Program-made: the position numbers and the translations under genes
Assembly: GCF_002287075.1 (NCBI RefSeq)
Contig: NZ_NSKE01000003.1
Span: 310,001 to 374,000, forward strand
Source of the DNA: Fodinibius salipaludis
Lineage (GTDB): Bacteria; Bacteroidota; Rhodothermia; Balneolales; Balneolaceae
Length of the DNA stretch: 64,000 bases
Direction of reading: 5' to 3'
Shown here: positions 1-8,840 of the stretch, piece after piece
How the letters are laid out: every line of letters begins with the position of its first letter
How positions within the stretch are numbered: the first letter of the stretch is position 1
Notes under the pieces: model-generated
What the model was told of the DNA's origin: nothing
Databases searched by the model: none
Seen by the model: only the letters and a program-made list of their open reading frames with translations

Positions 1-253
1 CGGTATCCATCAGAGAGATCGAGAACATGCTACCGTTGTAGCCCAACTCAATATCTACCGTCTTTTTTTCATCATGCTTATAAGCATGTTTAATGATGTT
101 TGTATAGGCTTCATCCACTGCAAGTTGGATATCAGCAACATCTTGTTTGTTAAACCCAAATTCCTTGGCGTGTTTGGCAATAAAATCCCGTACCTCAGCC
201 AAGTGCTTGGTAGAAGCCTGTACAGAAATACTATATGTAGTAGATTTTGCCAA
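1..253 (-). CDS. Anti-sigma factor / serine-protein kinase of the RsbW type, 3' part outside window
   Basis: Partial gene running off the left edge; about 84 codons are visible. The N-terminal reading resembles GHKL-fold anti-sigma kinases (RsbW/SpoIIAB class): an early beta strand, then helices, then the ATP-binding N-box read as AVDEAYTNIIKHA. That box with DEA and N is the clearest signature. The start is set at a TTG (253-251), six bases after the stop of the STAS-domain gene; no closer ATG exists in frame. It forms a two-gene operon with that STAS protein, the classical antagonist of this kinase class, so a partner-switching control of a sigma factor or of another output is inferred. The C-terminal G1/G2 ATP motifs lie beyond the window, so kinase competence cannot be judged. 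Confidence 0.8.
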   Translation of the reverse strand, partial: MAKSTTYSISVQASTKHLAEVRDFIAKHAKEFGFNKQDVADIQLAVDEAYTNIIKHAYKHDEKKTVDIELGYNGSMFSISLMDT

Positions 254-258
254 GGTAA

Positions 259-621
259 TTATGATTCAGCTTCGTCGGTTTCAAACTTTTTGATAGCATC
301 AGTTTCGTCCTCCAAGATGTCGTAGAGCGAGGGAAATCCCAGCAGGTCGAACACGTTGTATACTTTGGGATTCATATTTGTAAGTTTAATGTCTCCACCC
401 AGTGAGCGAACATCCTCAATGTATGCCATAAATACTCCCAGGCCTGCACTTGCGATGTAGTCTAATTGCTTGCAATTGACAATTATTTGGTGCTTCTCTT
501 GATCTATTAGTCTCTTAAGAGAATCCTCTAATTGAGAGGCCGTATGAGCATCCAGCTCACCGCATAGCTCCAGAACATCATAGGACTGAACTTCTCTGTG
601 ATTAATTTTAAAATTTTTCAT
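259..621 (-). CDS. STAS-domain anti-sigma factor antagonist (RsbV/SpoIIAA type)
   Basis: A 120-residue single STAS domain. Residues 54-62 read DYIASAGLG, the conserved loop in which Ser58 is the expected phosphorylation site for the partner kinase. The length matches stand-alone anti-anti-sigma factors. It is followed six bases later by the RsbW-type kinase gene, as in the classical partner-switching pairs: the unphosphorylated STAS protein binds the kinase and frees its target. The C-terminus carries an acidic tail (about residues 103-120) beyond the STAS core. No sigma factor or PP2C phosphatase gene is visible on this side, so the target is unknown. Confidence 0.9.
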   Translation of the reverse strand: MKNFKINHREVQSYDVLELCGELDAHTASQLEDSLKRLIDQEKHQIIVNCKQLDYIASAGLGVFMAYIEDVRSLGGDIKLTNMNPKVYNVFDLLGFPSLYDILEDETDAIKKFETDEAES

Positions 622-819
622 TACTGCGGATTTGTTGTTAGAAAACTATTCCCTATATGTATAGAACGACCAAACATAAAAAAATTTATGAACATGGTAC
701 GCAAAAATGAGTAAATGCCTAAAATTTATCTGGAGTGGTATAAGCCGATATCCAACATCATAAATTTATATTGTGTAAGGCTTACGGATAGAAAGGGAAA
801 AGGATTCAAAAAAAAATAA

Positions 820-846
820 GGCCTCACGAGTATCAGTCGTGAGGCC
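820..846 (-). terminator. Intrinsic terminator, minus strand
   Basis: A perfect 10-bp stem (GGCCTCACGA and TCGTGAGGCC) with a 7-base loop. On the minus strand it is followed by TTATTTTTTTTT, a good U-tract. It lies about 120 bases after the hydrolase gene that ends at 967. The rest of the 622-966 gap is AT-rich with no convincing gene; it must hold the promoter of the STAS/kinase operon, but I cannot place it reliably. Confidence 0.85.
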
Positions 847-966
847 CTGACTATTCATCAAGAGAGACGCTACTTGAGCGCAATTCAATATACATCAATT
901 TCAAGGTATACTACAAATATTTTGCGGATTTAAAGTTGTAAGCCCATTCGGAAATACTTCTCAACT

Positions 967-1896
967 CTATTTATTGCTATTTTTATGGGAGTCAAGGCTT
1001 TTCAGAAATTTGTAGCTGTTATCGATAACACCATCAGTAGATTTTGAGACCAGCGAATTGCAGATAACATGACTTTCAGCCTCGGGAAAGTTCGAAATAT
1101 GAAGTAATTCTGTGCGAGTACCTAAGTTTTGGACCATTTTTTTTATGGCAGAGACGGAAACTACGGTATCCTGTTCGTTCTTATTTTTGTAGTAATAACC
1201 AACAAAAGTAGGATGTGATATCTTTTTAAAAAGATCTGTTGTCATATAGTGTTCAACAAAGGCTCCCAGCTCCAAAGCACCTGCAAGGGCATAGCGCTTA
1301 TTCCAAATCTTGTCCTCGGCAAAAGTCGTATTCTTAGTTGTAATAAGATGTTTTTTACCGGGAATAATTCTTAAAGCCTTTCTGCTTAGTTTATTCGTTA
1401 AAAGTTTTGCGTTTATTCCATAAAAATCGATTAAAGGAGAATATAAAATAAGAGATGAAATCTCATTTTGATATTCAGGTTTCGAGGCCAGATAGAGGGC
1501 AAGTGATCCACCGGTTGAAGTCCCCATCAAAATAATTTTTTTGCCAATACGCTTGCCTATTTCAAAAGCAAAACGAGAAGATCGGAGCATCTTTTCTTCA
1601 GTTAGATTTAGTAATGGATACTCGCTTTTGATCCCGTGTTCTTCCATCCGGCTTAAAAAAAGATTGCATCCAAATGTTTTAGCAATCGTTTTATGAACGG
1701 GATCCCCTTCAGGATGTGAGGCACGAAAGCCGTGAAGATACACAATCGCGTATTCTGTTTGTTTTGGGTCTTCCGGTGAAGCCCAGACTATCTGTGCACT
1801 TGTCCCTCTTTTCAGATCAAACTGTGACTCTCGTTCATTCAGAAAGTCCTCAAGCTCGTAAAGGTTGTAAGGTATTTCAGAAAAATTGTCTTTCAT
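967..1896 (-). CDS. Alpha/beta hydrolase (serine hydrolase), function unknown
   Basis: A 309-residue protein with alpha/beta-hydrolase features: the oxyanion-type strand-turn YLHGFRASHPEG (about residues 53-64), a nucleophile elbow G-T-S-T-G-G near residue 126, and a His in the segment ESHVIC near residue 280. No signal peptide is apparent, so a cytoplasmic esterase or lipase-like enzyme is likely. It is a single gene, separated from the STAS operon by an intrinsic terminator and from the upstream SPOR gene by another hairpin. The substrate cannot be inferred; similarity is closest in style to the serine aminopeptidase/monoacylglycerol-lipase-like group. Confidence 0.8.
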   Translation of the reverse strand: MKDNFSEIPYNLYELEDFLNERESQFDLKRGTSAQIVWASPEDPKQTEYAIVYLHGFRASHPEGDPVHKTIAKTFGCNLFLSRMEEHGIKSEYPLLNLTEEKMLRSSRFAFEIGKRIGKKIILMGTSTGGSLALYLASKPEYQNEISSLILYSPLIDFYGINAKLLTNKLSRKALRIIPGKKHLITTKNTTFAEDKIWNKRYALAGALELGAFVEHYMTTDLFKKISHPTFVGYYYKNKNEQDTVVSVSAIKKMVQNLGTRTELLHISNFPEAESHVICNSLVSKSTDGVIDNSYKFLKSLDSHKNSNK

Positions 1897-1939
1897 CCGG
1901 GTTATAATTTTATCTGTGACTTAATCAGAATTGAAAATA

Positions 1940-1973
1940 AAAAAGCACCGCAGAGTTAACTACGGTGCTTTTT
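1940..1973. terminator. Bidirectional hairpin terminator
   Basis: Stem AAAAAGCACCG / CGGTGCTTTTT (1940-1950 and 1963-1973) with a 12-base loop. The A-run and T-run flank it on both sides, so it can act in either direction; it ends the SPOR-protein gene transcribed on the minus strand. Confidence 0.85.
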
Positions 1974-1994
1974 CCTAAAATGTTTATGCTTCTT

Positions 1995-2492
1995 TTACTC
2001 TTCCTTTTCTTCTTTAGTCATCGAGATCCAGGATTTTTCATTATGATTACGCATCAGCTTATCCTGCAGTTTTTTGGCCATGTCTTTGGTGGCAACTCGT
2101 CCTAAGCGTACGCGGAACCAGATATTCCCGGTTTCTTCATTACCCATTTTAACGACATAAGCATTTTCGTAGCCGCGGTCGACCCATTTTTGAATTTGTG
2201 CTTCAGCTTTATCTTTTGATCGCCATGCCTCGACCTGAACTGCAAATGCTCCATTGCTGTCATACTCAATTTTGTTGCGCTTTTGTTCTTTTTTGGCAGT
2301 CTCAATGCTATCTTGACGAGCCTGCTCAATGCTATCCTGTCGCTGCTGTTCAAGACGCTGTCGTTCAACTCGTTCCAATGAATCTTGGCGTGCCTGTTTT
2401 CTTTGTTGAATTTCTTCTTCACTCGGACCGCAGGCTTGTAACATACTGATCGCCATTGCCGAAGTTATGAGAAAAATAACTACTCGTTTCAT
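1995..2492 (-). CDS. SPOR-domain lipoprotein
   Basis: 165 residues from the ATG at 2492. This start gives a clean lipoprotein signal (MKRVVIFLITSAMAI then a lipobox LQAC), whereas the longer open frame to 2570 only adds residues before the signal. After the lipidated Cys comes a charged, Gln/Arg-rich linker with repeats of QDSIE/QDSLE (about residues 30-75), probably a coiled coil. The C-terminal 70 residues (FAVQVEAWRSKDKAEAQI... WFRVRLG) match the SPOR domain, which binds septal, denuded peptidoglycan glycans. A role in the periplasm at division sites is likely. It is transcribed alone and divergently from the ABC permease gene. Confidence 0.85.
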   Translation of the reverse strand: MKRVVIFLITSAMAISMLQACGPSEEEIQQRKQARQDSLERVERQRLEQQRQDSIEQARQDSIETAKKEQKRNKIEYDSNGAFAVQVEAWRSKDKAEAQIQKWVDRGYENAYVVKMGNEETGNIWFRVRLGRVATKDMAKKLQDKLMRNHNEKSWISMTKEEKEE

Positions 2493-2723
2493 AAGCCTTG
2501 TATTGTTAATGTATTGGGATGATTTTTTTAGCTTTTCAAGCTTAATTGTACTTAAAAAAAGGATTGGCACAAAAATAATTAAATAAAAAGATCATTTTAA
2601 GTTTTTTTTGGTAGTATCTGGGCCTTGAAAAGCTGTAATAATTTACGGTTAACGGTTGCTATCAAGGATGTTTCTATTTAGATTTGATCTAAATTTTTCA
2701 CTTCTCAGAGAAGGATAAGCACT

Positions 2724-4295
2724 ATTATAGGCACAAAAGTAAATAGTAAATCGCCCCCGTGGTACCTGTTACTTACTGCGGGTGTTATTGCAGCAGGTGT
2801 TTTATTACCCCTTGTTTATTTATTGATCAGGGCTTTTGATGCGTCCCCGGAAATGCTTAATAATGTCGTTTTCCGGACGAGAAACCTATATCTGCTCGGT
2901 AATACCTTGTTATTAACATTCGGCGTGTTACTGTTAGATATTCTGATAGCCTTGCCGTTGGCCTATTTGTCGGTAAGGGTTAAAATTAAAGCTCGAAAAT
3001 TTATTACCATCTTGGGAGTTCTTCCCCTTGCTATTCCCGGTTATGTAATGGCTTATGCATTGTTAGGGCTCGGTGGATATAATGGCACTTTTCAGGCTTG
3101 GTTTGGATGGACCATACCACGTATTAATGGATTTTCCGGATCACTCATCGTATTAACACTCTGCACGTTCCCCTATCTGTATTTGAACCTTCGCACTGCG
3201 TTGGCAGGTATGGACCGCTCTATTGAGGAGGTTTCTCGTTCCCTGGGGCATGATGCTAAATCAACATTTTTTAACGTAATATTACCCCAGCTTAGGCCGG
3301 CCTTATTGGCTGGGTCATTATTGGTGAGTTTGCATGTTATTGGTGATTTTGGAACGGTTTCACTGATGCGGTTTGAAACCTTCAGTTACGCTCTTTACTT
3401 GCAATATATTGCGGCCTATGATCGTATTTATGCGGCCTGGTTGGCGCTAATGCTCTTGGCTCTTACTACTGGAGCATTAGTATTAGAATATAAGATGCTT
3501 AAAAAAGCGATTTTTCATCGGCTGGGACGCGGGGTTTCTAAAGCCAAAAGCTATTTAGAGTTGGGGCCATGGGCTGTTCCCGCTTATACTTTTGTGGGAA
3601 TACTATTTTTAGTAGCTATAGTTTTACCAGTTTCATCTATTGTTTTTTGGCTAAACCAAACAGCTTTTGCCTCTGTGGCGGGCAATTTATATGAAGCATT
3701 TTTGAACTCTGTTCAGGCATCGGCCCCGGCAGCGGTACTTACAACCTTGATGGCATTGCCATTGGCATATATTGGTGTTCGGTATAAAACGAGGTTAAGT
3801 AATCCTATTGAGCGTGTTGCTTATTTGGGCTATGCAACGCCGCCGCTGGCATTTGCACTGGCTTTTGTATTTTTCTCGCTGCAGGTTTCCAGTGTATTAT
3901 ATCAGTCGTTACTATTATTGGTGATTGCCTATTCCCTGCACTTTTTGGCCGAGGGAATAGGACCGGTACGCAGTGCGTTATATCAGGCCCCCGAAGATCT
4001 CGAGGAGGCGGCGCAGTCGTTAGGGTATTCGTCAATAAAATCATTCTTCAAAGTAACCCTGCCGTTGTTGAGGGGTGGAATTATTGCGTCGGCATCTTTG
4101 GTTTTTTTATCTGCAATGAAAGAGTTGTCAATAACGTTCTTATTATCACCAATAGGGTTTGATACCTTGGCCTTGAACGTTTGGTCATATACGGGAGAAG
4201 CGATGTTTGCTGAAGCGGCTCCCTTTGCATTGTTAATTTTGTTATTTTCGTCACTGTTTGTGGGATTTTTGTTTACTAAGGAGCTGAAAAAATGA
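2724..4295 (+). CDS. Iron(III)-type ABC transporter permease (FbpB/ThiP family, two fused permease modules)
   Basis: About 523 residues with two homologous binding-protein-dependent transport modules; each carries the EAA-type loop (EEVSRSLGHDAKSTFFNVILPQLRP near 3226-3300 and EEAAQSLGYSSIKSFFKVTLPLLRG near 4002-4070). The family is used for Fe3+ or thiamine import. The first conventional start in frame is a TTG at 2823, inside the first transmembrane helix; the helix begins upstream (YLLLTAGVIAAGVLLPL, 2763-2813). The frame is open back to 2688 with no ATG, GTG or TTG, so the proposed start is an ATT at 2724, eight bases after AGAAGGA. The start is uncertain. It overlaps the ATPase gene by four bases. 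No substrate-binding protein is nearby. Confidence 0.85.
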   Translation: MIGTKVNSKSPPWYLLLTAGVIAAGVLLPLVYLLIRAFDASPEMLNNVVFRTRNLYLLGNTLLLTFGVLLLDILIALPLAYLSVRVKIKARKFITILGVLPLAIPGYVMAYALLGLGGYNGTFQAWFGWTIPRINGFSGSLIVLTLCTFPYLYLNLRTALAGMDRSIEEVSRSLGHDAKSTFFNVILPQLRPALLAGSLLVSLHVIGDFGTVSLMRFETFSYALYLQYIAAYDRIYAAWLALMLLALTTGALVLEYKMLKKAIFHRLGRGVSKAKSYLELGPWAVPAYTFVGILFLVAIVLPVSSIVFWLNQTAFASVAGNLYEAFLNSVQASAPAAVLTTLMALPLAYIGVRYKTRLSNPIERVAYLGYATPPLAFALAFVFFSLQVSSVLYQSLLLLVIAYSLHFLAEGIGPVRSALYQAPEDLEEAAQSLGYSSIKSFFKVTLPLLRGGIIASASLVFLSAMKELSITFLLSPIGFDTLALNVWSYTGEAMFAEAAPFALLILLFSSLFVGFLFTKELKK

Positions 4296-5341
4296 TGAGT
4301 GATCTACTTACCGTAAGAAATTTGACGAAATCCTTTGATGAAAACGGTCCGGTTGTAGACAGACTGGATTTTGAGGTCAGGGAGCATGAAATATTTGCTA
4401 TGCTGGGACCAAGCGGTTGTGGTAAAACGACGTGTTTAAGACTTATTTCAGGATTCGAAGATGCTGATAAAGGAGAGGTTCGTTTGGACGGTGAGGTGCT
4501 GGAATCTCCTCAAACCCACGTAGCCCCACAAGATCGAGGTATTGGATTTGTTTTTCAGGATTATGCACTGTTTCCTCATCTTTCGGTGCTTGAAAATGTA
4601 GCATTTGGACTCACCGATATTCCCAAGCACAAGCGGCTTGTTTATGCCGAGGAGGTTTTATGCCGGACGGGAATGGGCGATTACAAAGATCGTAATCCCA
4701 GTGAGCTTTCGGGCGGTCAACAGCAGCGGGTGGCGCTGGCACGGGCAATAGCTCCTAAACCCAAGCTGGTACTTCTGGATGAGCCGTTCTCTAACCTCGA
4801 TGCGATGTTGCGCGACTCAATGCGTAAAGAGGTGCGTGAATTGCTTAAAAAAGCGGGAATGAGTGCTTTGCTTGTTACCCACGACCAAGAGGAAGCTCTT
4901 TCATTTGCAGATCGTATTGCGGTGATGAACGATGGAAAAATTGAGCAGATCGGTACGCCCGAGGAAGTCTATTATAACCCGAAGACAAAGTTTGTAGCAC
5001 AATTTCTTGGTCGAACTAACCTGTTTCATGCGGATGCACAAGGAGGATCGCAGGTAGCTACAAAGCTGGGACCAATGAACCTAAACTGCAACGCTTGCGG
5101 ACGTGTACTTTGTTCTATTCGGCCTGAGCATTTAACACTTGAGAAGCCCACTAATCAAAAGCCGGAAAATGTGGGTACGGTATTAGGACGCGAGTTTAAG
5201 GGGCATGATATTACCTATCACGTGCAGCTGGGCGAAGAGAAATATTTGGTACATACCGATAATCGTGTGCTGTTTGAACCTAATGATGCCGTAGTTATTA
5301 AACCCCTTGAGTCAGCAGTAATTTTGGATGAATCCGATTAA
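4292..5341 (+). CDS. ABC transporter ATP-binding protein, Fe3+/spermidine-type with TOBE domain
   Basis: 349 residues. Walker A GPSGCGKTT at 39-47, signature LSGGQ at 139-143, Walker B LVLLDE at 159-164 and switch His197. The C-terminal part after residue 240 is a TOBE-like beta domain typical of the FbpC/PotA/CysA group. It starts within an ATGATG overlapping the stop of the permease gene and has an AAGGAG about nine bases upstream, so the two are translationally coupled. It would energise import through the upstream fused permease. The metal or solute specificity is not fixed by the sequence; Fe3+ is the best guess from the permease family. Confidence 0.93.
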   Translation: MMSDLLTVRNLTKSFDENGPVVDRLDFEVREHEIFAMLGPSGCGKTTCLRLISGFEDADKGEVRLDGEVLESPQTHVAPQDRGIGFVFQDYALFPHLSVLENVAFGLTDIPKHKRLVYAEEVLCRTGMGDYKDRNPSELSGGQQQRVALARAIAPKPKLVLLDEPFSNLDAMLRDSMRKEVRELLKKAGMSALLVTHDQEEALSFADRIAVMNDGKIEQIGTPEEVYYNPKTKFVAQFLGRTNLFHADAQGGSQVATKLGPMNLNCNACGRVLCSIRPEHLTLEKPTNQKPENVGTVLGREFKGHDITYHVQLGEEKYLVHTDNRVLFEPNDAVVIKPLESAVILDESD

Positions 5342-5355
5342 TAAAAATTGATTAT

Positions 5356-5634
5356 ATGAGCTTTCTATTACTACTCGTTATTGCTGCCATTTGTGGGGCA
5401 ATAGGTCAAAGTATAGCAGGTTATTCGTTGGGCGGCTGTCTGATTACAACCGTGGTGGGATTTATTGGTGCTTTGATTGGTAAGTGGCTGGCTGCGGAAA
5501 TGGGACTTACCTATATTCTTCCCATTGAAGTAGGTGGGGAGACGTTTCCAATCATCTGGTCTATACTGGGGTCAGCAATATTTGCAGTTGCTATAGGATT
5601 ATTATCCCGAGGGAAAAGTCAACTAAAAAAATAG
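5356..5634 (+). CDS. Small membrane protein, GlsB/YeaQ/YmgE family
   Basis: 92 residues, three hydrophobic segments rich in glycine (about 1-22, 26-50, 63-86) with the pattern typical of the transglycosylase-associated/GlsB-YeaQ-YmgE family. The family's role is poorly known and is often linked to stress response. It follows the ABC ATPase by only 14 bases and may be co-transcribed. Followed by a short convergent gap to the cytochrome gene. Confidence 0.85.
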   Translation: MSFLLLLVIAAICGAIGQSIAGYSLGGCLITTVVGFIGALIGKWLAAEMGLTYILPIEVGGETFPIIWSILGSAIFAVAIGLLSRGKSQLKK

Positions 5635-5695
5635 CGACTTTTTCTGTGAAATGGTGGTGTGTTGAGCCATCCAATGCTTGCCTGTCTGCTAAGAC

Positions 5696-6220
5696 TTATT
5701 CCGGAGCAGAAAAATCCTGGTTAAAGGGATTATTATTAAATCCGGGTTTGATTTTTACGAATCCGTGAGCTGTTGCATTGTGGCAGGAATTACAGGAGTC
5801 GACAAGATCAATTGTTTTTTGTCTAACCTCATCCCAGTTTTTGTTGGCCAATGCTTTTTCTACGGGTTCCACAGCAGGATCAAACATCATTGTCATAAAC
5901 CTTTCAATATCATAACCTTCGTAGCCCGGGATGTTCTCTTTAATACCCTCTGAAGATGCTCTTACTTCATGAAAATAAAAGGTAGCCAATTCATGATTTT
6001 TTGCTTCAACGGCCAAAGCATATTTGTGCAAATATGTTTGTAGCTGTCCCATTGCATCGGCAAGCTCAGGTGTATCTTCCTTCGCTTTTTGTGCTTCTTG
6101 CTGGGAAGCCGAACTATCATTATTAGGTTGTTCGGTTGTGCATTGGATTGTTATAAAAGCACAGAAAATGAAGGTCAAACCCAGGTAAAGGGTTTTTGCC
6201 GGACTGATTTTATCAAACAT
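5696..6220 (-). CDS. c-type cytochrome lipoprotein, single heme
   Basis: 174 residues. The N-terminus has a hydrophobic signal ending in the lipobox-like ITIQC near residue 27, so it is probably an outer- or inner-membrane-anchored periplasmic lipoprotein. A single heme-binding CNSCH motif sits near residue 145, close to the C-terminus, after a mostly alpha-helical region (about 50-140). This arrangement, helices followed by a C-terminal CxxCH, is that of cytochrome c-prime-like four-helix proteins. No respiratory partner gene adjoins it; it stands alone between convergent genes. Physiological partner unknown. Confidence 0.75.
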   Translation of the reverse strand: MFDKISPAKTLYLGLTFIFCAFITIQCTTEQPNNDSSASQQEAQKAKEDTPELADAMGQLQTYLHKYALAVEAKNHELATFYFHEVRASSEGIKENIPGYEGYDIERFMTMMFDPAVEPVEKALANKNWDEVRQKTIDLVDSCNSCHNATAHGFVKIKPGFNNNPFNQDFSAPE

Positions 6221-6309
6221 TATTTGAAAATATATTCACTATTTAAAATGAGTCTAAGTATATAAAAAAATGACTAAAGGTGGAACCCAATTTCAATTTA
6301 TATTAATAG

Positions 6310-8706
6310 CTAAAATAGCCGCGCTACACTGATGTTGAGTAGAATGGCGGGTTGGTCAATGCGCGTGGCCAGATCTATGCGAAATAGTCCCAATACACCA
6401 TTAAATGATGCTCCTACCTCCCAATGAGTTCCTCTGGTTTGTTTTGGTTGATATCCCGATTGAGATAAGAAATTATCGTTATGTAGCCAGGTTTTAGCCA
6501 TTCCACCAAATATTATAAAACTGATGTTACGATCTGTCAGCGCCTGTAGTCCTATGAGTTCAAAGGGGATAGTGCGGAAATTGTGTTCGGCATTTATGGA
6601 CAGGTATTGTTGTCCTTGATAGGGACGATTTCGAATTGTTTTCATGACCCCATAAGGAGCTGTATAACCGATAGCACCGTCTACGATACCCCATTTTTGC
6701 GGAGGAAGACTTCCGCTGTAAGTTCCTCCTTTGATATTGAAATCGAGTGTGTTGGCTAAAAATCGTCGTTGATAAAATGTGGGTAATGACCAAGAAATGA
6801 ATCCGGTGTACCGCGTAAACTCATAGTTGCTGCCGAGAGCCATTGAGGAATGTTCAACGGTAAATTGCACTTTTTTCTGTGCTGTCGCTCCAAAGTTATA
6901 ACCCTCGTCTACATTATAGCCTGTCGTAACATCAATAGATTTTAGTGTTCCTTCCGGGATGGGGGGATTGGGTCGAAAATTGTTTGATTTGCCCAGAATA
7001 TCATAAGCGGTTGTTGTTGGCAGGGAAGTATGGTTTTGAAGATTGACCCCCATTTCAAAAGAAAGGTTCTGCGGGAGATCCCATCCGGTAAAGAATCGAA
7101 CACCTTCCGACCGATAATAGTCAAAGTAGCCTTGGTTCCCCAGCAGGTTGGGGATAATGGTGTAGTAGGAATTATAGATGTGGGAGTGGTACCGGGTTTC
7201 TGTACCGGCGCGATAATCACCGCCAATCGTTGCCGATCCCCAATCACGCTCAAGCCATTCAATGGTGAGTCCGCCGCCGTAGTTCCATTTGTGGTAGCCG
7301 GTACTGTACCCACCTTGCCCTCGAAGGGTAAGCCAATCGGTGGCATCAATATCATAGCGTAATCCTAAAAAAGCTTGGTCCACGCGATTATACCAACCAT
7401 TAGGGGTGAAATTGCCAGGCACATTATCTAAAAAATTTAAAGAGCCGGAGTCTGACTGATAATCTTCATCTTCCTCGTCTATAAACTTAGCTAAAAAGCC
7501 GCTTGGCTTGAATGCTTTTTCGAGCGTAGCAGTGCTATCAAGGGTGGCATAGGCCTGTTCTTCTTCGGATGATAACGGGACAGTATTAACTTGCTGAGCG
7601 ATCAGCGAATCGGATTGAACGGTAGTACTGTCAACGCTGAATTGATTTCCATTTTTGTAAAGGGAATCGGGCATTGAGGTATTGACCTGATAGTTGGTGA
7701 TGCGGGAAAGCTGTTTGAATTTGATGGTTGGAAAATCAAGTCCTACCATTTTTATTTTGATATCACCCCCGATACGTACGTCAACAGGTAGCCAGAAATC
7801 CTGACCAAAATTATTGAATTGTTGTTGGTATGAGGTGCTGAATGATTTTATAGGGGGTGGAAAATTCACCACATCATTTGGAGCCAAATCGACTTCGATC
7901 AGGGCGTATTCATCTGCAAGTACATAGGCGGTACCTTCAAACAGAGGTTGAAGTTTTTTGGCGGGTGTTACCTTAATCTCATACACGGTTTGATTGTCGA
8001 GCGAGGTTTGGTCGACCAGTTTAAAATCATAATAATCCGGTGCGTCGGGATGAGTAATGCCCACCAGTTCGAATTTTGCAATTTCAATATCATCATCATA
8101 AAAATTGGGCAGGTAGCTAACGCCTGCAAAGTTTGCACTGGCCTCAATATTGGCGGTCTGACGTTTGGATTTTTGGACCTCGCGGTGACCTTTTTCTTTG
8201 TCCCAAAATACTTCTGATACCGATTCGCTGATAGAAACAATAGCAGTATCATTGGACAGTGATTGTCGGGTATAAGCCTCGGCGCGATAGGTTTTGAGCT
8301 GTTTGCGCCATTGTTGCTTGCGCTTTATAACTTCGCGCATAATACGCATGCCGGGATCTTCGTCCGTAACTACTATTTCCTGCATTTCGGTTACTGACGG
8401 TTTTAATGAGATGTTTTGCTTTGCTGATGAGCTTTTGGTAATTGTCAGCTGTTGGGTTTCATACCCGATATAGCGAATAAGAAGCGTAGCCGGCAGCAGA
8501 GAGTCGGGAATCGTCAAAGAAAAATTGCCATTACTGTTAGTGATGGTACCGTGGTACGTATCTTTAATCAGAATATTCGCAGAGGGGAGCGTTTCTTGTG
8601 TTTGGGCATCGGTGACGGTTCCGCTAATTGTTTTTTGCGCCTGCAGGGATGAGCATATAAAAAGCAGAAAAAAGAGTACAGGTACGAATGTTCGTGTTAC
8701 GAGCAT
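6310..8706 (-). CDS. DUF5686-family outer-membrane protein with carboxypeptidase-regulatory-like domain
   Basis: 798 residues. A signal peptide (1-23, ending LQAQ) is followed by a carboxypeptidase-regulatory-like beta-sandwich (ISGTVTDAQTQETLPSANILI..., about 25-110), the module usually found at the start of SusC-like receptors. Unlike SusC there is no plug domain: the rest is the DUF5686 region, ending in beta-strand-rich sequence with a terminal aromatic residue (ARLF), as in outer-membrane barrels. This domain combination is common in Bacteroidota; the function is unknown. It stands alone, with its start at the ATG at 8706. Confidence 0.85.
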   Translation of the reverse strand: MLVTRTFVPVLFFLLFICSSLQAQKTISGTVTDAQTQETLPSANILIKDTYHGTITNSNGNFSLTIPDSLLPATLLIRYIGYETQQLTITKSSSAKQNISLKPSVTEMQEIVVTDEDPGMRIMREVIKRKQQWRKQLKTYRAEAYTRQSLSNDTAIVSISESVSEVFWDKEKGHREVQKSKRQTANIEASANFAGVSYLPNFYDDDIEIAKFELVGITHPDAPDYYDFKLVDQTSLDNQTVYEIKVTPAKKLQPLFEGTAYVLADEYALIEVDLAPNDVVNFPPPIKSFSTSYQQQFNNFGQDFWLPVDVRIGGDIKIKMVGLDFPTIKFKQLSRITNYQVNTSMPDSLYKNGNQFSVDSTTVQSDSLIAQQVNTVPLSSEEEQAYATLDSTATLEKAFKPSGFLAKFIDEEDEDYQSDSGSLNFLDNVPGNFTPNGWYNRVDQAFLGLRYDIDATDWLTLRGQGGYSTGYHKWNYGGGLTIEWLERDWGSATIGGDYRAGTETRYHSHIYNSYYTIIPNLLGNQGYFDYYRSEGVRFFTGWDLPQNLSFEMGVNLQNHTSLPTTTAYDILGKSNNFRPNPPIPEGTLKSIDVTTGYNVDEGYNFGATAQKKVQFTVEHSSMALGSNYEFTRYTGFISWSLPTFYQRRFLANTLDFNIKGGTYSGSLPPQKWGIVDGAIGYTAPYGVMKTIRNRPYQGQQYLSINAEHNFRTIPFELIGLQALTDRNISFIIFGGMAKTWLHNDNFLSQSGYQPKQTRGTHWEVGASFNGVLGLFRIDLATRIDQPAILLNISVARLF

Positions 8707-8840
8707 TGATCTATTTTTGGGTTGAAAACAACAACAGAGTTGTACTGATATTGCTGTATTTTGTTACAGGACATATCCTTTAAGCTTTTCTAACGTATTA
8801 TAAATGTAAAAGAATTCGATTTTCAGGGGAAGGGCACTTC

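Noticed and set aside
2493..2570. Longer N-terminus of the SPOR lipoprotein
   Set aside because: It would place 26 residues in front of a good lipoprotein signal; the ATG at 2492 fits better.
2823..2825. TTG at 2823 as the start of the ABC permease
   Set aside because: It falls inside the first transmembrane helix; coding sequence clearly continues upstream.
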